55,642 nt of DNA. Source: an uncultured Oscillospiraceae bacterium. Lineage in GTDB: Bacteria; Bacillota; Clostridia; Oscillospirales; Oscillospiraceae. Of the stretch, positions 25,457 through 33,730 are shown one piece after another. The stretch covers positions 1 to 55,642 of the forward strand of contig CALWZP010000017.1 of assembly GCA_944386055.1 (NCBI GenBank), given 5' to 3'. Each line of letters opens with the position of its first letter. Position 1 is the stretch's first letter. The notes under the pieces were generated by a model. The model worked only from the letters and a program-made list of their open reading frames with translations, did not search any database and was not told the DNA's origin. The position numbers and the translations under genes were made by a program.

Positions 25457-26382
25457 CCCGCTCCCCCCTGCTCCGCCACGAAGGCACGGATGCGCGCCAG
25501 CTCGGTCTCCTTGTCCTCCAGATATCCCCCATGGCCTCCCATGGCCTCCCAGTGGCGGGTGCGGAAGTTATAATGGAAGGGCGGCTTGTCCAGATGGTTG
25601 ACAAACTCCCCGCCGCACAGGGCACGGTACACCTCCGCCGCCGTCACCGGCGCGGTGGCCAGATTCAGGCGCTCCAGCCCCAGCTCCAGAGCGCGCTGAA
25701 TGTCCCCCCACAGGCGGGACAGGCCGTAGAACTGGTACTGGGAGCGGCTGTCGGTGAAGGACAGGGCGGAGAAGCCCGTCCGGCGGAAGGCGGCCTTCAG
25801 CGCCTCCCGCGCCTCTCCCTCCACCGGGGTGCAGCGATAGAAGCCGTCCCCCCGGGGAAGGTAGCTCTGGGCGATGAGGGGTTCCCGCTCCCCCAGCTCC
25901 GCCCGCTTTTTCTCGGTAAGCAGCAGGGGGAGGAAGTGGATGTAGTCGTAGAGGAAATTCTTCTTCAGCCCCCGGCCGTACAGGGCGGGCAGGCGGACGA
26001 TGAGCCGCTCCGGCATCTGCTCCTCCGCCCACTCCTCCAGCCAGCGGCGGTTGGCTCCGTATGCGGACAGGCGGCTTTTGTCGATGGGGCTGTCCTCGTC
26101 CGCCCCCACCGGGTCGTCGTAGACGCTGATGGTGGAGATGAGCACCAGTCTCCGCGGGGCGATGCGCCGGATGTTCTCCGCCGCGCCCCGCAGCACCGCC
26201 AGATCCGCCGCCGGGTCGTGGTTGGCCAGGAACATCTCCGCCGGCACTCCGGCGTACACCAGCAGGTCAGGCCGGGTGCCGAAGGCCTCCGTGATGTTTT
26301 TAGAGTTGTACAGTCCGTCAAAGGGGTGCTCCGAGGCCAGGTTAGAGCCCACGAAGCCGGTATATCCCACCAGGGATTCCAT
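25450..26382 (-). CDS. NAD-dependent epimerase/dehydratase family protein (SDR)
   Basis: This 310-residue extended SDR opens with a nucleotide-binding loop GYTGFVGSNL (G-x2-G-x2-G). It then has LVLISTISVYDDP and SAYGANRRWLEEW, where Tyr and the following residues replace the usual Y-x3-K (Y-G-A-N-R). The reaction, possibly epimerisation or dehydration of a nucleotide sugar, is therefore uncertain. I choose ATG 26382 six bases after GAGGTG; the upstream GTG lies within that site. Position suggests a role in making the sugar donor. Confidence 0.82.
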   Translation of the reverse strand: MESLVGYTGFVGSNLASEHPFDGLYNSKNITEAFGTRPDLLVYAGVPAEMFLANHDPAADLAVLRGAAENIRRIAPRRLVLISTISVYDDPVGADEDSPIDKSRLSAYGANRRWLEEWAEEQMPERLIVRLPALYGRGLKKNFLYDYIHFLPLLLTEKKRAELGEREPLIAQSYLPRGDGFYRCTPVEGEAREALKAAFRRTGFSALSFTDSRSQYQFYGLSRLWGDIQRALELGLERLNLATAPVTAAEVYRALCGGEFVNHLDKPPFHYNFRTRHWEAMGGHGGYLEDKETELARIRAFVAEQGGAGC

Positions 26383-26395
26383 ATCATTCACCTCA

Positions 26396-26722
26396 TTATG
26401 CCGCGATCATCAGCGCCCCCGCCAGGATGGCCGCCGTCCCGGCCAGCTTCCGGCCGGTGAGGCGCTCCCCCAGCAGACGGGCGGAGAGGAGCATGGTCCA
26501 GATATAGGTCAGGGAGGTCAGGGGGAGCACCACCGAGTAATCCAGCCGCCGCAGCAGCAGGATGTTCACCACCGCCGAGGCCAGGTACAAAAGTCCCCCG
26601 CCGTACAGCCAGGGCGTCCGGAACATGGACAGCAGTCCCCCCGCCCCCGAGGCCCGCTTCAGCAGCAGCGCCGCCGCCGAGCCCATAAGGGTCATGGCCA
26701 GGATCAGGAGAAGATCGGTCAC
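26396..26722 (-). CDS. SMR/EamA-like four-span membrane protein (second of pair)
   Basis: This 108-residue protein has four hydrophobic segments, beginning MTDLLLILAMTLMGSAAALLLKRASG and ending GRKLAGTAAILAGALMIAA. The size and layout match ArnE/ArnF and other small multidrug-resistance-type half transporters. The start is GTG 26722 after GGAGGAG, overlapping the first member stop by 4 bases. I infer a heterodimeric flippase for a lipid-linked sugar, because it follows a membrane GT2 gene. Confidence 0.8.
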   Translation of the reverse strand: MTDLLLILAMTLMGSAAALLLKRASGAGGLLSMFRTPWLYGGGLLYLASAVVNILLLRRLDYSVVLPLTSLTYIWTMLLSARLLGERLTGRKLAGTAAILAGALMIAA

Positions 26723-27075
26723 GATGTCTCCTCCTCCCCTCCGTCGCCGCCGCACACCAGCACCACGCCCACGGTGACGCACACGATCCCCGCGATGCGC
26801 AGAAGGGTGATCTCCTCCCGCAGCACCGCGGCGGCCAGCACTACCGTCAGGACATAGTTCATGGCCAGCACCGGCTGCAGCACCGAGACGCTGCCGTACC
26901 GATAGGCCACCAGCATGATCAGCGCCCCCAGCCCATACAGGGCGAAGCCGGGCAGCAGCAGCCACAGCGCCTGGGGCCCCGAAAGCTTCCAGAACAGCTG
27001 CCCCAGGCATACGCACAGGGAGGCGCAGGCCATAAGCAGGATCCCCTTTTTGTTCTTCTCAAAGGAGGCCCGCAT
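26719..27075 (-). CDS. SMR/EamA-like four-span membrane protein (first of pair)
   Basis: This 118-residue half transporter has four spans. GILLMACASLCVCLGQLFWKLSG holds the first, with the Gln-Leu-x-x-Lys pattern seen in ArnE-like proteins, and YGSVSVLQPVLAMNYVLTVVLA the third. It is co-encoded with the next gene by an ATGA-type overlap, which suggests two non-identical subunits. It lies 44 bases after the GT2 gene 27120-28043. Export of small molecules is an alternative, but the neighbours favour a polyprenyl-phosphate sugar flippase. Confidence 0.8.
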   Translation of the reverse strand: MRASFEKNKKGILLMACASLCVCLGQLFWKLSGPQALWLLLPGFALYGLGALIMLVAYRYGSVSVLQPVLAMNYVLTVVLAAAVLREEITLLRIAGIVCVTVGVVLVCGGDGGEEETS

Positions 27076-27119
27076 AGTCCCGCCCCCTCCTTTTGCTTCT
27101 CATGGTGATACTCTCTTTC

Positions 27120-28043
27120 TTATTTTGAGATCTTTTCAATGGATTCAAACACATACCGCTGCCGCCGGAATGTCAGCTCCACCAGCAGGGACAGGTATTT
27201 CAGCACCAGGGTGAGGATAGCGAACATGCCGAAAAAGCCAAACCCCAGAAACAGCATGGTGGTGGTCCAGCCCTCCACCGGGCTTCCGGACAAATAGATC
27301 ACCACGGTGTACCCCGTGACAATGAGGGTCAGCGCCATCATCACCACCGCCAGCCACAGCGCCAGACGGTAGGCCACATTGGTGAAGAGCACCAGCGCGT
27401 CGGTGGCCAGGCGGGAGCGCCCCCCCTCCGCCCGGGGGCGGCCGCCGCCCCCGACGGGGTCATAGCGCAGCCGTTCCATCTTCAGCCCGCAGTTGGCGTA
27501 CAGCGCCTTGCGGTAGGGGATGGTGCGGCTCATGGCGTGGACCCGGTTGATGGCCCGGCGGGAGAGGACGCGGAAGCGCTCGGTCTCCAGCTGGTACTGG
27601 ATGTTGGCATAGCGGTTGAACACCCGGTAGAACAGCCGGGAGGTGAGCCGGGCGCGGCCGTTGGGGGTGGCGCTGACGATGTCGAAGCCGGTGAGGGCGG
27701 TACGGTACACCTCCATCACCAGCCGGGGTTCATAGTCCATCTCGGTGCCGTCGAACTCAAAGACAAAGTCCCCGATGGCCAGGTCCACCCCGGCATTCAT
27801 GGAGGCCTCCAGCCCCTGGGGGTAGCTCATGTTCAGGATGGAAACCATGGCTCCCTCGCTGTGCTCGGCGAACTCCCGCACCGCCTGGACGCTGCCGTCG
27901 GTGCTGGCGTCATTGACGCAGATGAGCTCGAATTTCTGGAAATTCTCCGACAGGGCGGCGTGCAGCCGGGTGAGAAAGGGCCCCACCGTGTCCTGACACT
28001 GGCGGACATAGACCACGGCGGAGACGAAATTGCTCTCTTTCAT
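27120..28043 (-). CDS. GtrB-like family 2 glycosyltransferase with C-terminal membrane spans
   Basis: This 307-residue GT2 enzyme has CVNDASTDGSVQAVREF and the FEFDGTEMDYEP segment, where D-G-T-E replaces D-x-D. Two C-terminal membrane spans follow (about 215-245 and 255-290). The plan is that of DPM1/GtrB enzymes that load a sugar or sugar-like group on polyprenyl phosphate. The motif change leaves open whether it is catalytically normal. It is followed by the SMR pair, as GtrB is by GtrA. Confidence 0.85.
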   Translation of the reverse strand: MKESNFVSAVVYVRQCQDTVGPFLTRLHAALSENFQKFELICVNDASTDGSVQAVREFAEHSEGAMVSILNMSYPQGLEASMNAGVDLAIGDFVFEFDGTEMDYEPRLVMEVYRTALTGFDIVSATPNGRARLTSRLFYRVFNRYANIQYQLETERFRVLSRRAINRVHAMSRTIPYRKALYANCGLKMERLRYDPVGGGGRPRAEGGRSRLATDALVLFTNVAYRLALWLAVVMMALTLIVTGYTVVIYLSGSPVEGWTTTMLFLGFGFFGMFAILTLVLKYLSLLVELTFRRQRYVFESIEKISK

Positions 28044-28044
28044 G

Positions 28045-29181
28045 TCAAAACTCTCCTTTCAGCACCCCGTCCAGGTCGTACACCGTGTTGATCTTGCCGG
28101 ACAGCACGCTCACCAGGGCGGGCTGTCTGGTGTGCACCCGGATGACGGTGGGGCGGGAATCGTCGATCTCCGACGCCTTGAGGATGGGCTTCATGGAGAA
28201 CAGGGAGCCCTGATAGTGGAATCCGAACTCCGGCCGCAGGTACTTCCTGGCCAGGCTGGACATATAGCTCCACGCCGTCTCCGGCCGGGCGGGGCAGGTG
28301 TCGCAGCTGCCCAGCCGCTCCGGGGAGCAGTGCCCCCCGCTGCGCTCCTGACAGGGGAAGCGGGGCAGGGAGTCAAAGCTGGCCATGTGTGGGGTGAAGG
28401 TCACCGAGGTGAGGGAGTGCAGCCCCGTTTTTCCAAAGGGCATGATGGAGAAAAAGGGTCCGTCCATCACGGTGATCCCCGTATCCGCCAGGGGCTTGTC
28501 CACGGTGCACAGGATGATCTCGCACAGCTCGTATTTGATGCCGAAGGCCTCCTCCTGTCCCAGTGCCTGGCGGATGATCTGGTTGGTGGAGGCGTAGGTG
28601 GCGTTGAGGACGAAATCGCTCTCGAACTGCTCCCCCTCCCCGGCGGTGACCCGGTACACCCTGTCCTCCCGGCTCAGGCCGGTGACGGGACAGCTCCACC
28701 GCAGGGTCACCCTGGAGCATTCTTTTAACTGCTCTAAAAACCAGTCCCGGAGGATGTGGGCGTCATAGGTGTACTCCTGGGTGAGGAAGGCTCCGTCGCA
28801 CATACCGGGGTTGAAATAGCGGCTCTCCGGCACCGGGTCGCACCGGATGCCCGCCGCCCGGCAGAAGCTCCGGAACTGCGTCCCGTCGGTCCAGGAGAAG
28901 GCGGCGGAGGTGGCGTACACCTGGTCGAAGGCGCTGTGGACGCAGAAGCCGAAGTCCCGGTTGAAGCGGTCGAAATACCCCGCCGACTTGATGGCGGTGG
29001 AGTAGGACCTGGGATAGTGATAGCCCATGTGCACCCGGGCCTGGTTGATGTAGGTGGCGCGGCGGAAGGGGGCGTCCTCCCCCTCCAGCACCAGCACCCG
29101 CTCTCCCCGCCTGCCGGCGAACAGGGCGGCGTACAGCCCGTACAGCCCCGCCCCGATGATGATCTTGTCCCAGCGTTCCAT
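28045..29181 (-). CDS. FAD-dependent oxidoreductase (DAO-type) of glycan cluster
   Basis: This 378-residue flavoprotein opens with the dinucleotide-binding motif DKIIIGAGLYGLYAALFAG and a following acidic strand end LVLEGED. The segment INQARVHMGYHYPRS is characteristic of DAO-like oxidoreductases found in surface-polysaccharide clusters, and LNATYASTNQ forms the second flavin contact. Cys residues at 298-310 (CSPERLGSCDTCPA) may bind a metal or serve in redox chemistry. The substrate is unknown; modification of a sugar or lipid-linked sugar is inferred. Confidence 0.82.
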   Translation of the reverse strand: MERWDKIIIGAGLYGLYAALFAGRRGERVLVLEGEDAPFRRATYINQARVHMGYHYPRSYSTAIKSAGYFDRFNRDFGFCVHSAFDQVYATSAAFSWTDGTQFRSFCRAAGIRCDPVPESRYFNPGMCDGAFLTQEYTYDAHILRDWFLEQLKECSRVTLRWSCPVTGLSREDRVYRVTAGEGEQFESDFVLNATYASTNQIIRQALGQEEAFGIKYELCEIILCTVDKPLADTGITVMDGPFFSIMPFGKTGLHSLTSVTFTPHMASFDSLPRFPCQERSGGHCSPERLGSCDTCPARPETAWSYMSSLARKYLRPEFGFHYQGSLFSMKPILKASEIDDSRPTVIRVHTRQPALVSVLSGKINTVYDLDGVLKGEF

Positions 29182-29185
29182 GCCG

Positions 29186-31147
29186 TCACCATCCTGTGAA
29201 TGTGGTCTCCACCCGGAAGACCTGCTGGCCGTCCACCTCGCCCAGGAGGGTCAGGCCGTACCGCTGCTGAAGCGGCTCCACCCACTGCAGGTCGTGCTCG
29301 TCGGTGATGACGATGTGGGTGGGGTGGATGTAGTGGTCAATCAGGTAGAAGAACCGCTCCCCCGTCATGTTGGACAGGGAGGCGAATGTCTTCTGCCCCG
29401 TGTAGGCGCCGTAGGCATAGGGGTCCCCCCCGGCGCTGATGAAGAACACCCGGGCGTCCGGGTCGCCGATCAGGTCCTCCAGCTCCGCCACCCAGGCGGG
29501 CATGTGGGCGGTCTCCTCCGTGAGCAGGGGGGCGCCGCTCACCCGGTCCCACAGGGCGGACCAGCTCCCGTCCTGCTGCTGATAGCCGAAGCTGATGCAG
29601 CTCATATAGCTGGAGTGGGTACACAGGGGCTTCACCGTCTGCCCCAGGGGAGTGCTGTACACCAGCGCGGCCCACAGGGCCAGGGCCAGGTACAGCCCCG
29701 TCCCCGCCGCCGCCAGCCGCCGGGACACCCACGGGGAGAGCAGGCAGCACACCGCCAGGAGCACCATCACCACCGTCTCGGCGTGGTAGCGGGCGGTCTG
29801 ATACCCCACCAGGCAGTAGCCCAGGGTCTTCAAAGCGTAGAACAGCAAAATCAGCCCCAGCGCGCCCCAGCGCACCGCCCCGGCCTGCCGGGGGAGGCGG
29901 GCCGCCGCGCCCTTCACCGCCCCCGCCGCCAGCGCCGCCAGGGGCACCAGCGCCTGGGTGGACACGAAGGTGAGCGCCAGCAGCACCAGCACCCCGGAAA
30001 ACCGCCCGCCCAGGGCGGAGAGCCAGGCGTCCGGGTCGGTGAACAGGGTGGCGGGCACCTCCCCGGGGACGAAGAAGCGCTGGGGGGTGATGATGTCCAC
30101 CATGGTGAGGGTACCGCTGTTGTCCGAGATCCACAGGGTGCCGAACCGCCCCAGGGAGTAGGCCGCCCAGGGGAGCAGCGGCACCGCCGCCGCCCCGCCG
30201 TAGCACACCGCATTGCCCCACCGCCCCCGGCCGGAGAGGAGCAGCACGCACAGCCCCCCAAAGCCCACCGCCATCAGGCTGTCGAACCGGGTGACCATGG
30301 AGACGCCCCCCACCAGCCCCGCCAGGGCCAGCCACCGCCGGTCCTTCCAGTCGGGGCGGCACAGCAGCAGGAGCATCACCACCGCGCAAAGCACCGCCAG
30401 GGGGATGGCCCGGCCGGAGAGCACCTCGCTCAAAAACTTCCGGTTGGTGAGCAGGGCGACGGCGGCCAGCGCCCCGGGCCAGTCCCTGCCGCACAGCCGC
30501 CGGGACAGGGGGAGCAGCAGCAGCGCCGCCCCGGCGCTCAGGGGGATATTCAGCGCCACCCCGCTGTACATCCCCAGGCCGGACAGCCCGTCCGCCGCCG
30601 CCAGCAGCAGGGGGTAGAAATAGGGGAAGGAGATGCCGTAGTCGGTGAACACCACATACTGCCGCACGGTGGACACCCGGCCGAAGTCGGTGAACAGGGA
30701 CTGGGCCATCTCATAATAGGAGTAGGAGTCGGGGGAGAGGCACAGGGGGGACAGGGCACAGTAGGCGAAAAACCAGCACAGCAGAAGGCCCATCACCACC
30801 GCCGTCCACCGGGGCCGGCCCCGGCGCAAAGAGAGGAGCAGCCACACCGCCCCCGCCGCCCCGAAGAACAGCGCCGCCGCCAGGGGGGTAAGGACCGCGA
30901 AGCAGGTCCACACCGCCAGCCCCACAGCGGGCACGCACAACACCAGCCACTCCCCGCGCCCCAGCTCCGGCGGGCCGCCCAGGCTCCGGCACCACAGCAG
31001 CCACACCGCCGCCCCCGCCAGGGCGAGGAGCACGCCGCACCCCAGGACATGGGGCAGGGACAGCGTCAGGCACTGCCCCATGGCAAGCCCCAGCACGCCC
31101 CCGGTGCCCGCCGCCCAGATCACGCCGCACCGCTGTGCCCGTGCCAT
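29186..31147 (-). CDS. Polytopic GT-C-like membrane protein, first gene of glycan operon
   Basis: This 653-residue integral membrane protein has about twelve spans up to residue 510 and a C-terminal outer domain of some 140 residues. A loop with LCLSPDSYSYYEMAQSLF places acidic residues soon after the third or fourth span, as in GT-C enzymes (PMT/ArnT-like). The start has AAAGGGGGCGGCGGG ahead. It leads a nine-gene transcript and probably glycosylates a surface acceptor with a polyprenyl-phosphate donor. It is not closely alike in sequence to the other GT-C-like protein at 23453-25456. Confidence 0.75.
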   Translation of the reverse strand: MARAQRCGVIWAAGTGGVLGLAMGQCLTLSLPHVLGCGVLLALAGAAVWLLWCRSLGGPPELGRGEWLVLCVPAVGLAVWTCFAVLTPLAAALFFGAAGAVWLLLSLRRGRPRWTAVVMGLLLCWFFAYCALSPLCLSPDSYSYYEMAQSLFTDFGRVSTVRQYVVFTDYGISFPYFYPLLLAAADGLSGLGMYSGVALNIPLSAGAALLLLPLSRRLCGRDWPGALAAVALLTNRKFLSEVLSGRAIPLAVLCAVVMLLLLCRPDWKDRRWLALAGLVGGVSMVTRFDSLMAVGFGGLCVLLLSGRGRWGNAVCYGGAAAVPLLPWAAYSLGRFGTLWISDNSGTLTMVDIITPQRFFVPGEVPATLFTDPDAWLSALGGRFSGVLVLLALTFVSTQALVPLAALAAGAVKGAAARLPRQAGAVRWGALGLILLFYALKTLGYCLVGYQTARYHAETVVMVLLAVCCLLSPWVSRRLAAAGTGLYLALALWAALVYSTPLGQTVKPLCTHSSYMSCISFGYQQQDGSWSALWDRVSGAPLLTEETAHMPAWVAELEDLIGDPDARVFFISAGGDPYAYGAYTGQKTFASLSNMTGERFFYLIDHYIHPTHIVITDEHDLQWVEPLQQRYGLTLLGEVDGQQVFRVETTFTGW

Positions 31148-31180
31148 CCCGCCGCCCCCTTTCCTTTTACAAACTGAATT

Positions 31181-31209
31181 ATTTTACCACAGTTTTCCCG
31201 GTTTCACAA
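31181..31209 (-). promoter_or_regulatory. Promoter of the nine-gene glycan operon
   Basis: - strand: -35 TTGTGA (31209-31204), 17-bp spacer, -10 TAAAAT (31186-31181). Confidence 0.7.
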
Positions 31210-31224
31210 GATGCCCCGGCCGGA

Positions 31225-31263
31225 CAAAAACAGGAGGCGCGGGATTCCCTCCCGCGCCTCCTG
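31225..31263 (-). terminator. Terminator of the XRE/TDER operon
   Basis: Perfect 14-bp stem (31231-31244 with 31250-31263), five-base loop, then five T on the - strand. Confidence 0.88.
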
Positions 31264-31304
31264 CGGCAAAGTGCGAAGAGAGATGCGCGCCTCTCCCCGT
31301 CACT

Positions 31305-31721
31305 TCAGTATTTTTTCTCATAGTAGCAGTTCACCGCCAGCAGCACCACGAACATCGCCACGATCACCCCGCACAGGGTGAGGGCGGCAGCCATCCACAC
31401 CGCCGCCTTGGTAAAGCCATACCCAAGCAGAGCCAGCAGCGCTCCGGCAAACAGCAGTCCATTCAGGATCCCCAGCGTCATGTGGCCGCTCTTCACCGCG
31501 ATAAACTGCGCCCGCTCGTCGGTGCGGATGCCCATCTCCTCCTCCAGGCCCTTCTCGGAGAAGGCGAACCACAGCTCCGCCGCCCCCAGAACCGCCAGGA
31601 TCACCGCCCCCGCCAGGTGGCGGAGGGACGGCCCCTGGAACAGGGAGAGCAGAACCACCCCTGCGGTGAGTATCCAGCACAGCAGCCCGGTGAAAAAGGG
31701 CCGGTAATGTCTGATCTTCAT
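31305..31721 (-). CDS. Four-span membrane protein with TDER motif
   Basis: This 138-residue membrane protein has two hydrophobic hairpins flanking a cytoplasmic-looking loop EKGLEEEMGIRTDERAQFIAVKSGHM. The TDER-containing loop recurs in two more proteins of this operon and resembles DUF2178-like proteins that travel with small XRE regulators. The start overlaps the RluA stop in ATGA. Function is unknown; membrane-stress or bacteriocin response is often guessed for such pairs but is not supported by sequence. Confidence 0.8.
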   Translation of the reverse strand: MKIRHYRPFFTGLLCWILTAGVVLLSLFQGPSLRHLAGAVILAVLGAAELWFAFSEKGLEEEMGIRTDERAQFIAVKSGHMTLGILNGLLFAGALLALLGYGFTKAAVWMAAALTLCGVIVAMFVVLLAVNCYYEKKY

Positions 31722-32623
31722 GTGTCATCTCTCCTTTTCAGCAGCGCCGCCATGTCCGCAGGCATGGGCGCTGTCAAAACCAGCTCCTGTCCGGTGACGG
31801 GGTGGCGCAGGGAAAGCCTCCAGGCGTGGAGGGCGGGGCGGGGGATGAGGTCCGGCGCCTCGGTGCCGTAGAGGAAGTCCCCCGTTAAAGGGTGGCCGAT
31901 GTGGGCCAGATGGACCCGGATCTGGTGGGTGCGCCCGGTGTCCAGCTCCAGATGGAGGAGGGCCCGGTCCCCGCAGGCCTTCCGCGTCTCATACCGGGTG
32001 CGGGCAGCCTTCCCGTCGGAGCGGACCATCTGCTCCACCAGGGAGCCGGGTCTCGGCCCCAGGGGGGCGTCGATGACGCCGGCGGCGGGGTTTGGGACTC
32101 CCTCGCACACCGCCAGGTACTCCCGGCGGAAGTCGGGGGTGTGGAGCCGGGCCTTCAGCACCTCCTGGGCGTGGGGATGCTTGGCCACCACCAGCAGTCC
32201 GGAGGTCCCCCGGTCCAGCCGGTGGATGGGGTGAAAATCCCCCTCGATCCCCTCCGTATCGTAATAATACAGCAAGAAATTACCCAACGTATCGTCAAAA
32301 TGCCCCGGCCCGGGGTGGACGGGCACCCCGGGTGCCTTGTTCACCACCAGCAGGTCCTCGTCCTCGTAGACGATGTCCAGCGGCCCCGGTGCGGGGACGA
32401 TGCCGCTGCGCCGCGCCGGGTCGGAGAGCCGGACGGAGAGCACCTGCCCCGCCCGGGGGCGGCAGTCGGTGTTCACCCGCTCCCCGTCCAGCAGAATGCC
32501 GTCGGGGAGCCACTTGATCCGGCGGATCACCGTGCCGGACAGCCCCAGCTGGTGCTTCAGCAGGGACCACACCCGCCGCCCTGCCAGCTCGGGGGCGACG
32601 GTGAGCCGGATGCGGCGGGTCAT
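31718..32623 (-). CDS. RluA-family pseudouridine synthase
   Basis: This 301-residue enzyme isomerises uridine to pseudouridine in rRNA or tRNA. A small S4-like N-terminal domain (about 1-75) precedes the catalytic domain with LVVNKAPGVPVHPG and the catalytic Asp in HRLDRGTSGLLVVAK. TGRTHQIRVHLAHIGHPLTGD is the second family block. The start lies in an ATGA overlap with the preceding TDER membrane gene, and its stop overlaps the next, so it is embedded in an operon of unrelated membrane proteins. The target base is unknown. Confidence 0.92.
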   Translation of the reverse strand: MTRRIRLTVAPELAGRRVWSLLKHQLGLSGTVIRRIKWLPDGILLDGERVNTDCRPRAGQVLSVRLSDPARRSGIVPAPGPLDIVYEDEDLLVVNKAPGVPVHPGPGHFDDTLGNFLLYYYDTEGIEGDFHPIHRLDRGTSGLLVVAKHPHAQEVLKARLHTPDFRREYLAVCEGVPNPAAGVIDAPLGPRPGSLVEQMVRSDGKAARTRYETRKACGDRALLHLELDTGRTHQIRVHLAHIGHPLTGDFLYGTEAPDLIPRPALHAWRLSLRHPVTGQELVLTAPMPADMAALLKRRDDT

Positions 32624-33072
32624 ATCCTTTGGGACAGCCACCGGCGGGCCGCCAGATAGAAGAGGAAATAGCAGATCGCCAGGCACTCCAGCAGTACCCC
32701 CAGCCGCCAATCCGCCGCCGCAAGCACAAAACCGGCAATGACCAGCAGGAACAGCAGGGCCGTCCCGGCCATCTGTCCGGCTTCCCGGCGGAGAGCCGCG
32801 GCGCGCTCATCGGTCTCCCGGATCCGGGTGACCTTCCACCGGTCCGGATGTCTCAGCAGCCAGCAGGTGTAGAGCAGGTTGGCCAGCCCGGCGATCAGGA
32901 TGCCGAAGCTGCCCCCGCGATAGAGGGACTGAGCGACAGGGGGCAGACCGCCGCCGGGCAGCAGGAGCACCGAGGCCGCCAGCCCAAGCAGTCCGGCGGC
33001 GGAGATCCAAAGGAAGATCCGGCGCCGGACCCGCAGGGCCTGGCCATAAGCAGTCAGCTTATCGTCCGTCAT
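32620..33072 (-). CDS. Membrane protein with TDER motif, paralogue 2
   Basis: This 150-residue protein has four hydrophobic segments around a central loop RHPDRWKVTRIRETDERAAALRREAGQM. The ETDERxxxxRxxA pattern is shared with the genes at 31305 and 33085. The N-terminal basic stretch TAYGQALRVRRR precedes the first span. A 12-base gap separates it from the upstream paralogue and it ends in an ATGA overlap with the pseudouridine synthase. Function unknown. Confidence 0.82.
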   Translation of the reverse strand: MTDDKLTAYGQALRVRRRIFLWISAAGLLGLAASVLLLPGGGLPPVAQSLYRGGSFGILIAGLANLLYTCWLLRHPDRWKVTRIRETDERAAALRREAGQMAGTALLFLLVIAGFVLAAADWRLGVLLECLAICYFLFYLAARRWLSQRI

Positions 33073-33084
33073 AGATACCCCTCC

Positions 33085-33498
33085 TCACAGCTTTTTAGAC
33101 CAGCGGTACATGTGGAACATATAGAAGGCGCAGTGCAGGACGATCAGGGCGGGGGCCAGGATCATCCACAGCAGTTCTCCCTGGATCAGGGCGGCCACGA
33201 AAGGCACCCACAGCAGCACCAGGGTCCAGTACCAGCTGTCCTGGGCGGCCATAGAGCGGATATAGATATTGCGCTCGTCTGTTTCTCCCCGCTCGATCTC
33301 CTTCCGGTCCTCCGGGGACATGGAGCGCATCAGCAAAGGCATGAGCAGCCCCGCGCCTCCGATCCCCAGCAGGGCGCCGCCCAGCCCGGAGCACAGGCCG
33401 TTGACGCTCCGGGGGACCTCCTCCCCGGACAGGATCACAAAAACAAACAGAGCCAGCCCGGCCAAAGCGGCCAGAGCGGACAAAAGCAGCTTCTTCAT
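33085..33498 (-). CDS. Membrane protein with TDER motif, paralogue 3
   Basis: This 137-residue protein begins with a hydrophobic segment (LLLSALAALAGLALFVFVIL). Its loop MSPEDRKEIERGETDERNIYIRSMAAQ is followed by two more spans. The G/R-E-TDER motif is the operon hallmark. It starts 4 bases inside the regulator stop, so regulator and membrane protein are co-translated, as in known XRE plus DUF2178-type pairs. It may be controlled by, or signal to, that regulator; this is inference. Confidence 0.82.
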   Translation of the reverse strand: MKKLLLSALAALAGLALFVFVILSGEEVPRSVNGLCSGLGGALLGIGGAGLLMPLLMRSMSPEDRKEIERGETDERNIYIRSMAAQDSWYWTLVLLWVPFVAALIQGELLWMILAPALIVLHCAFYMFHMYRWSKKL

Positions 33499-33698
33499 AC
33501 CGTCTCCTCCTCAAACAGAAAGACTTCCTCGATGGTCAGGCCGAAATATCTGGCGATGCGGTGGGCCAGCAGCAGGGAGGCGTTGTACCGCCCGCCCTCC
33601 AGGGAGATGATGGTCTGCCGGGTGACATCCACCGCGTCGGCCAGCTCCGCCTGGGACAGGCCGTGGGCTTTTCTCAGTTCCGCGATGCGGTTGGTCAC
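33495..33698 (-). CDS. Small XRE-family transcriptional regulator
   Basis: This 67-residue protein is almost entirely a Cro/C1-type helix-turn-helix: ELRKAHGLSQAELADAVDVTRQTIISLEGGRYNASLLLAHRIARYF, followed by GLTIEEVFLFEE. It resembles YozG-like regulators. The start is GTG 33698 with AAAGGGGG ahead; upstream frame continuation covers the promoter. It is the first gene of the operon and probably binds the TGTAAAGC repeats around its own promoter as autorepressor. Confidence 0.9.
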   Translation of the reverse strand: MTNRIAELRKAHGLSQAELADAVDVTRQTIISLEGGRYNASLLLAHRIARYFGLTIEEVFLFEEETV

Positions 33699-33730
33699 GC
33701 CGCCGCCCCCTTTCCTAAATGGTCGGTGAG

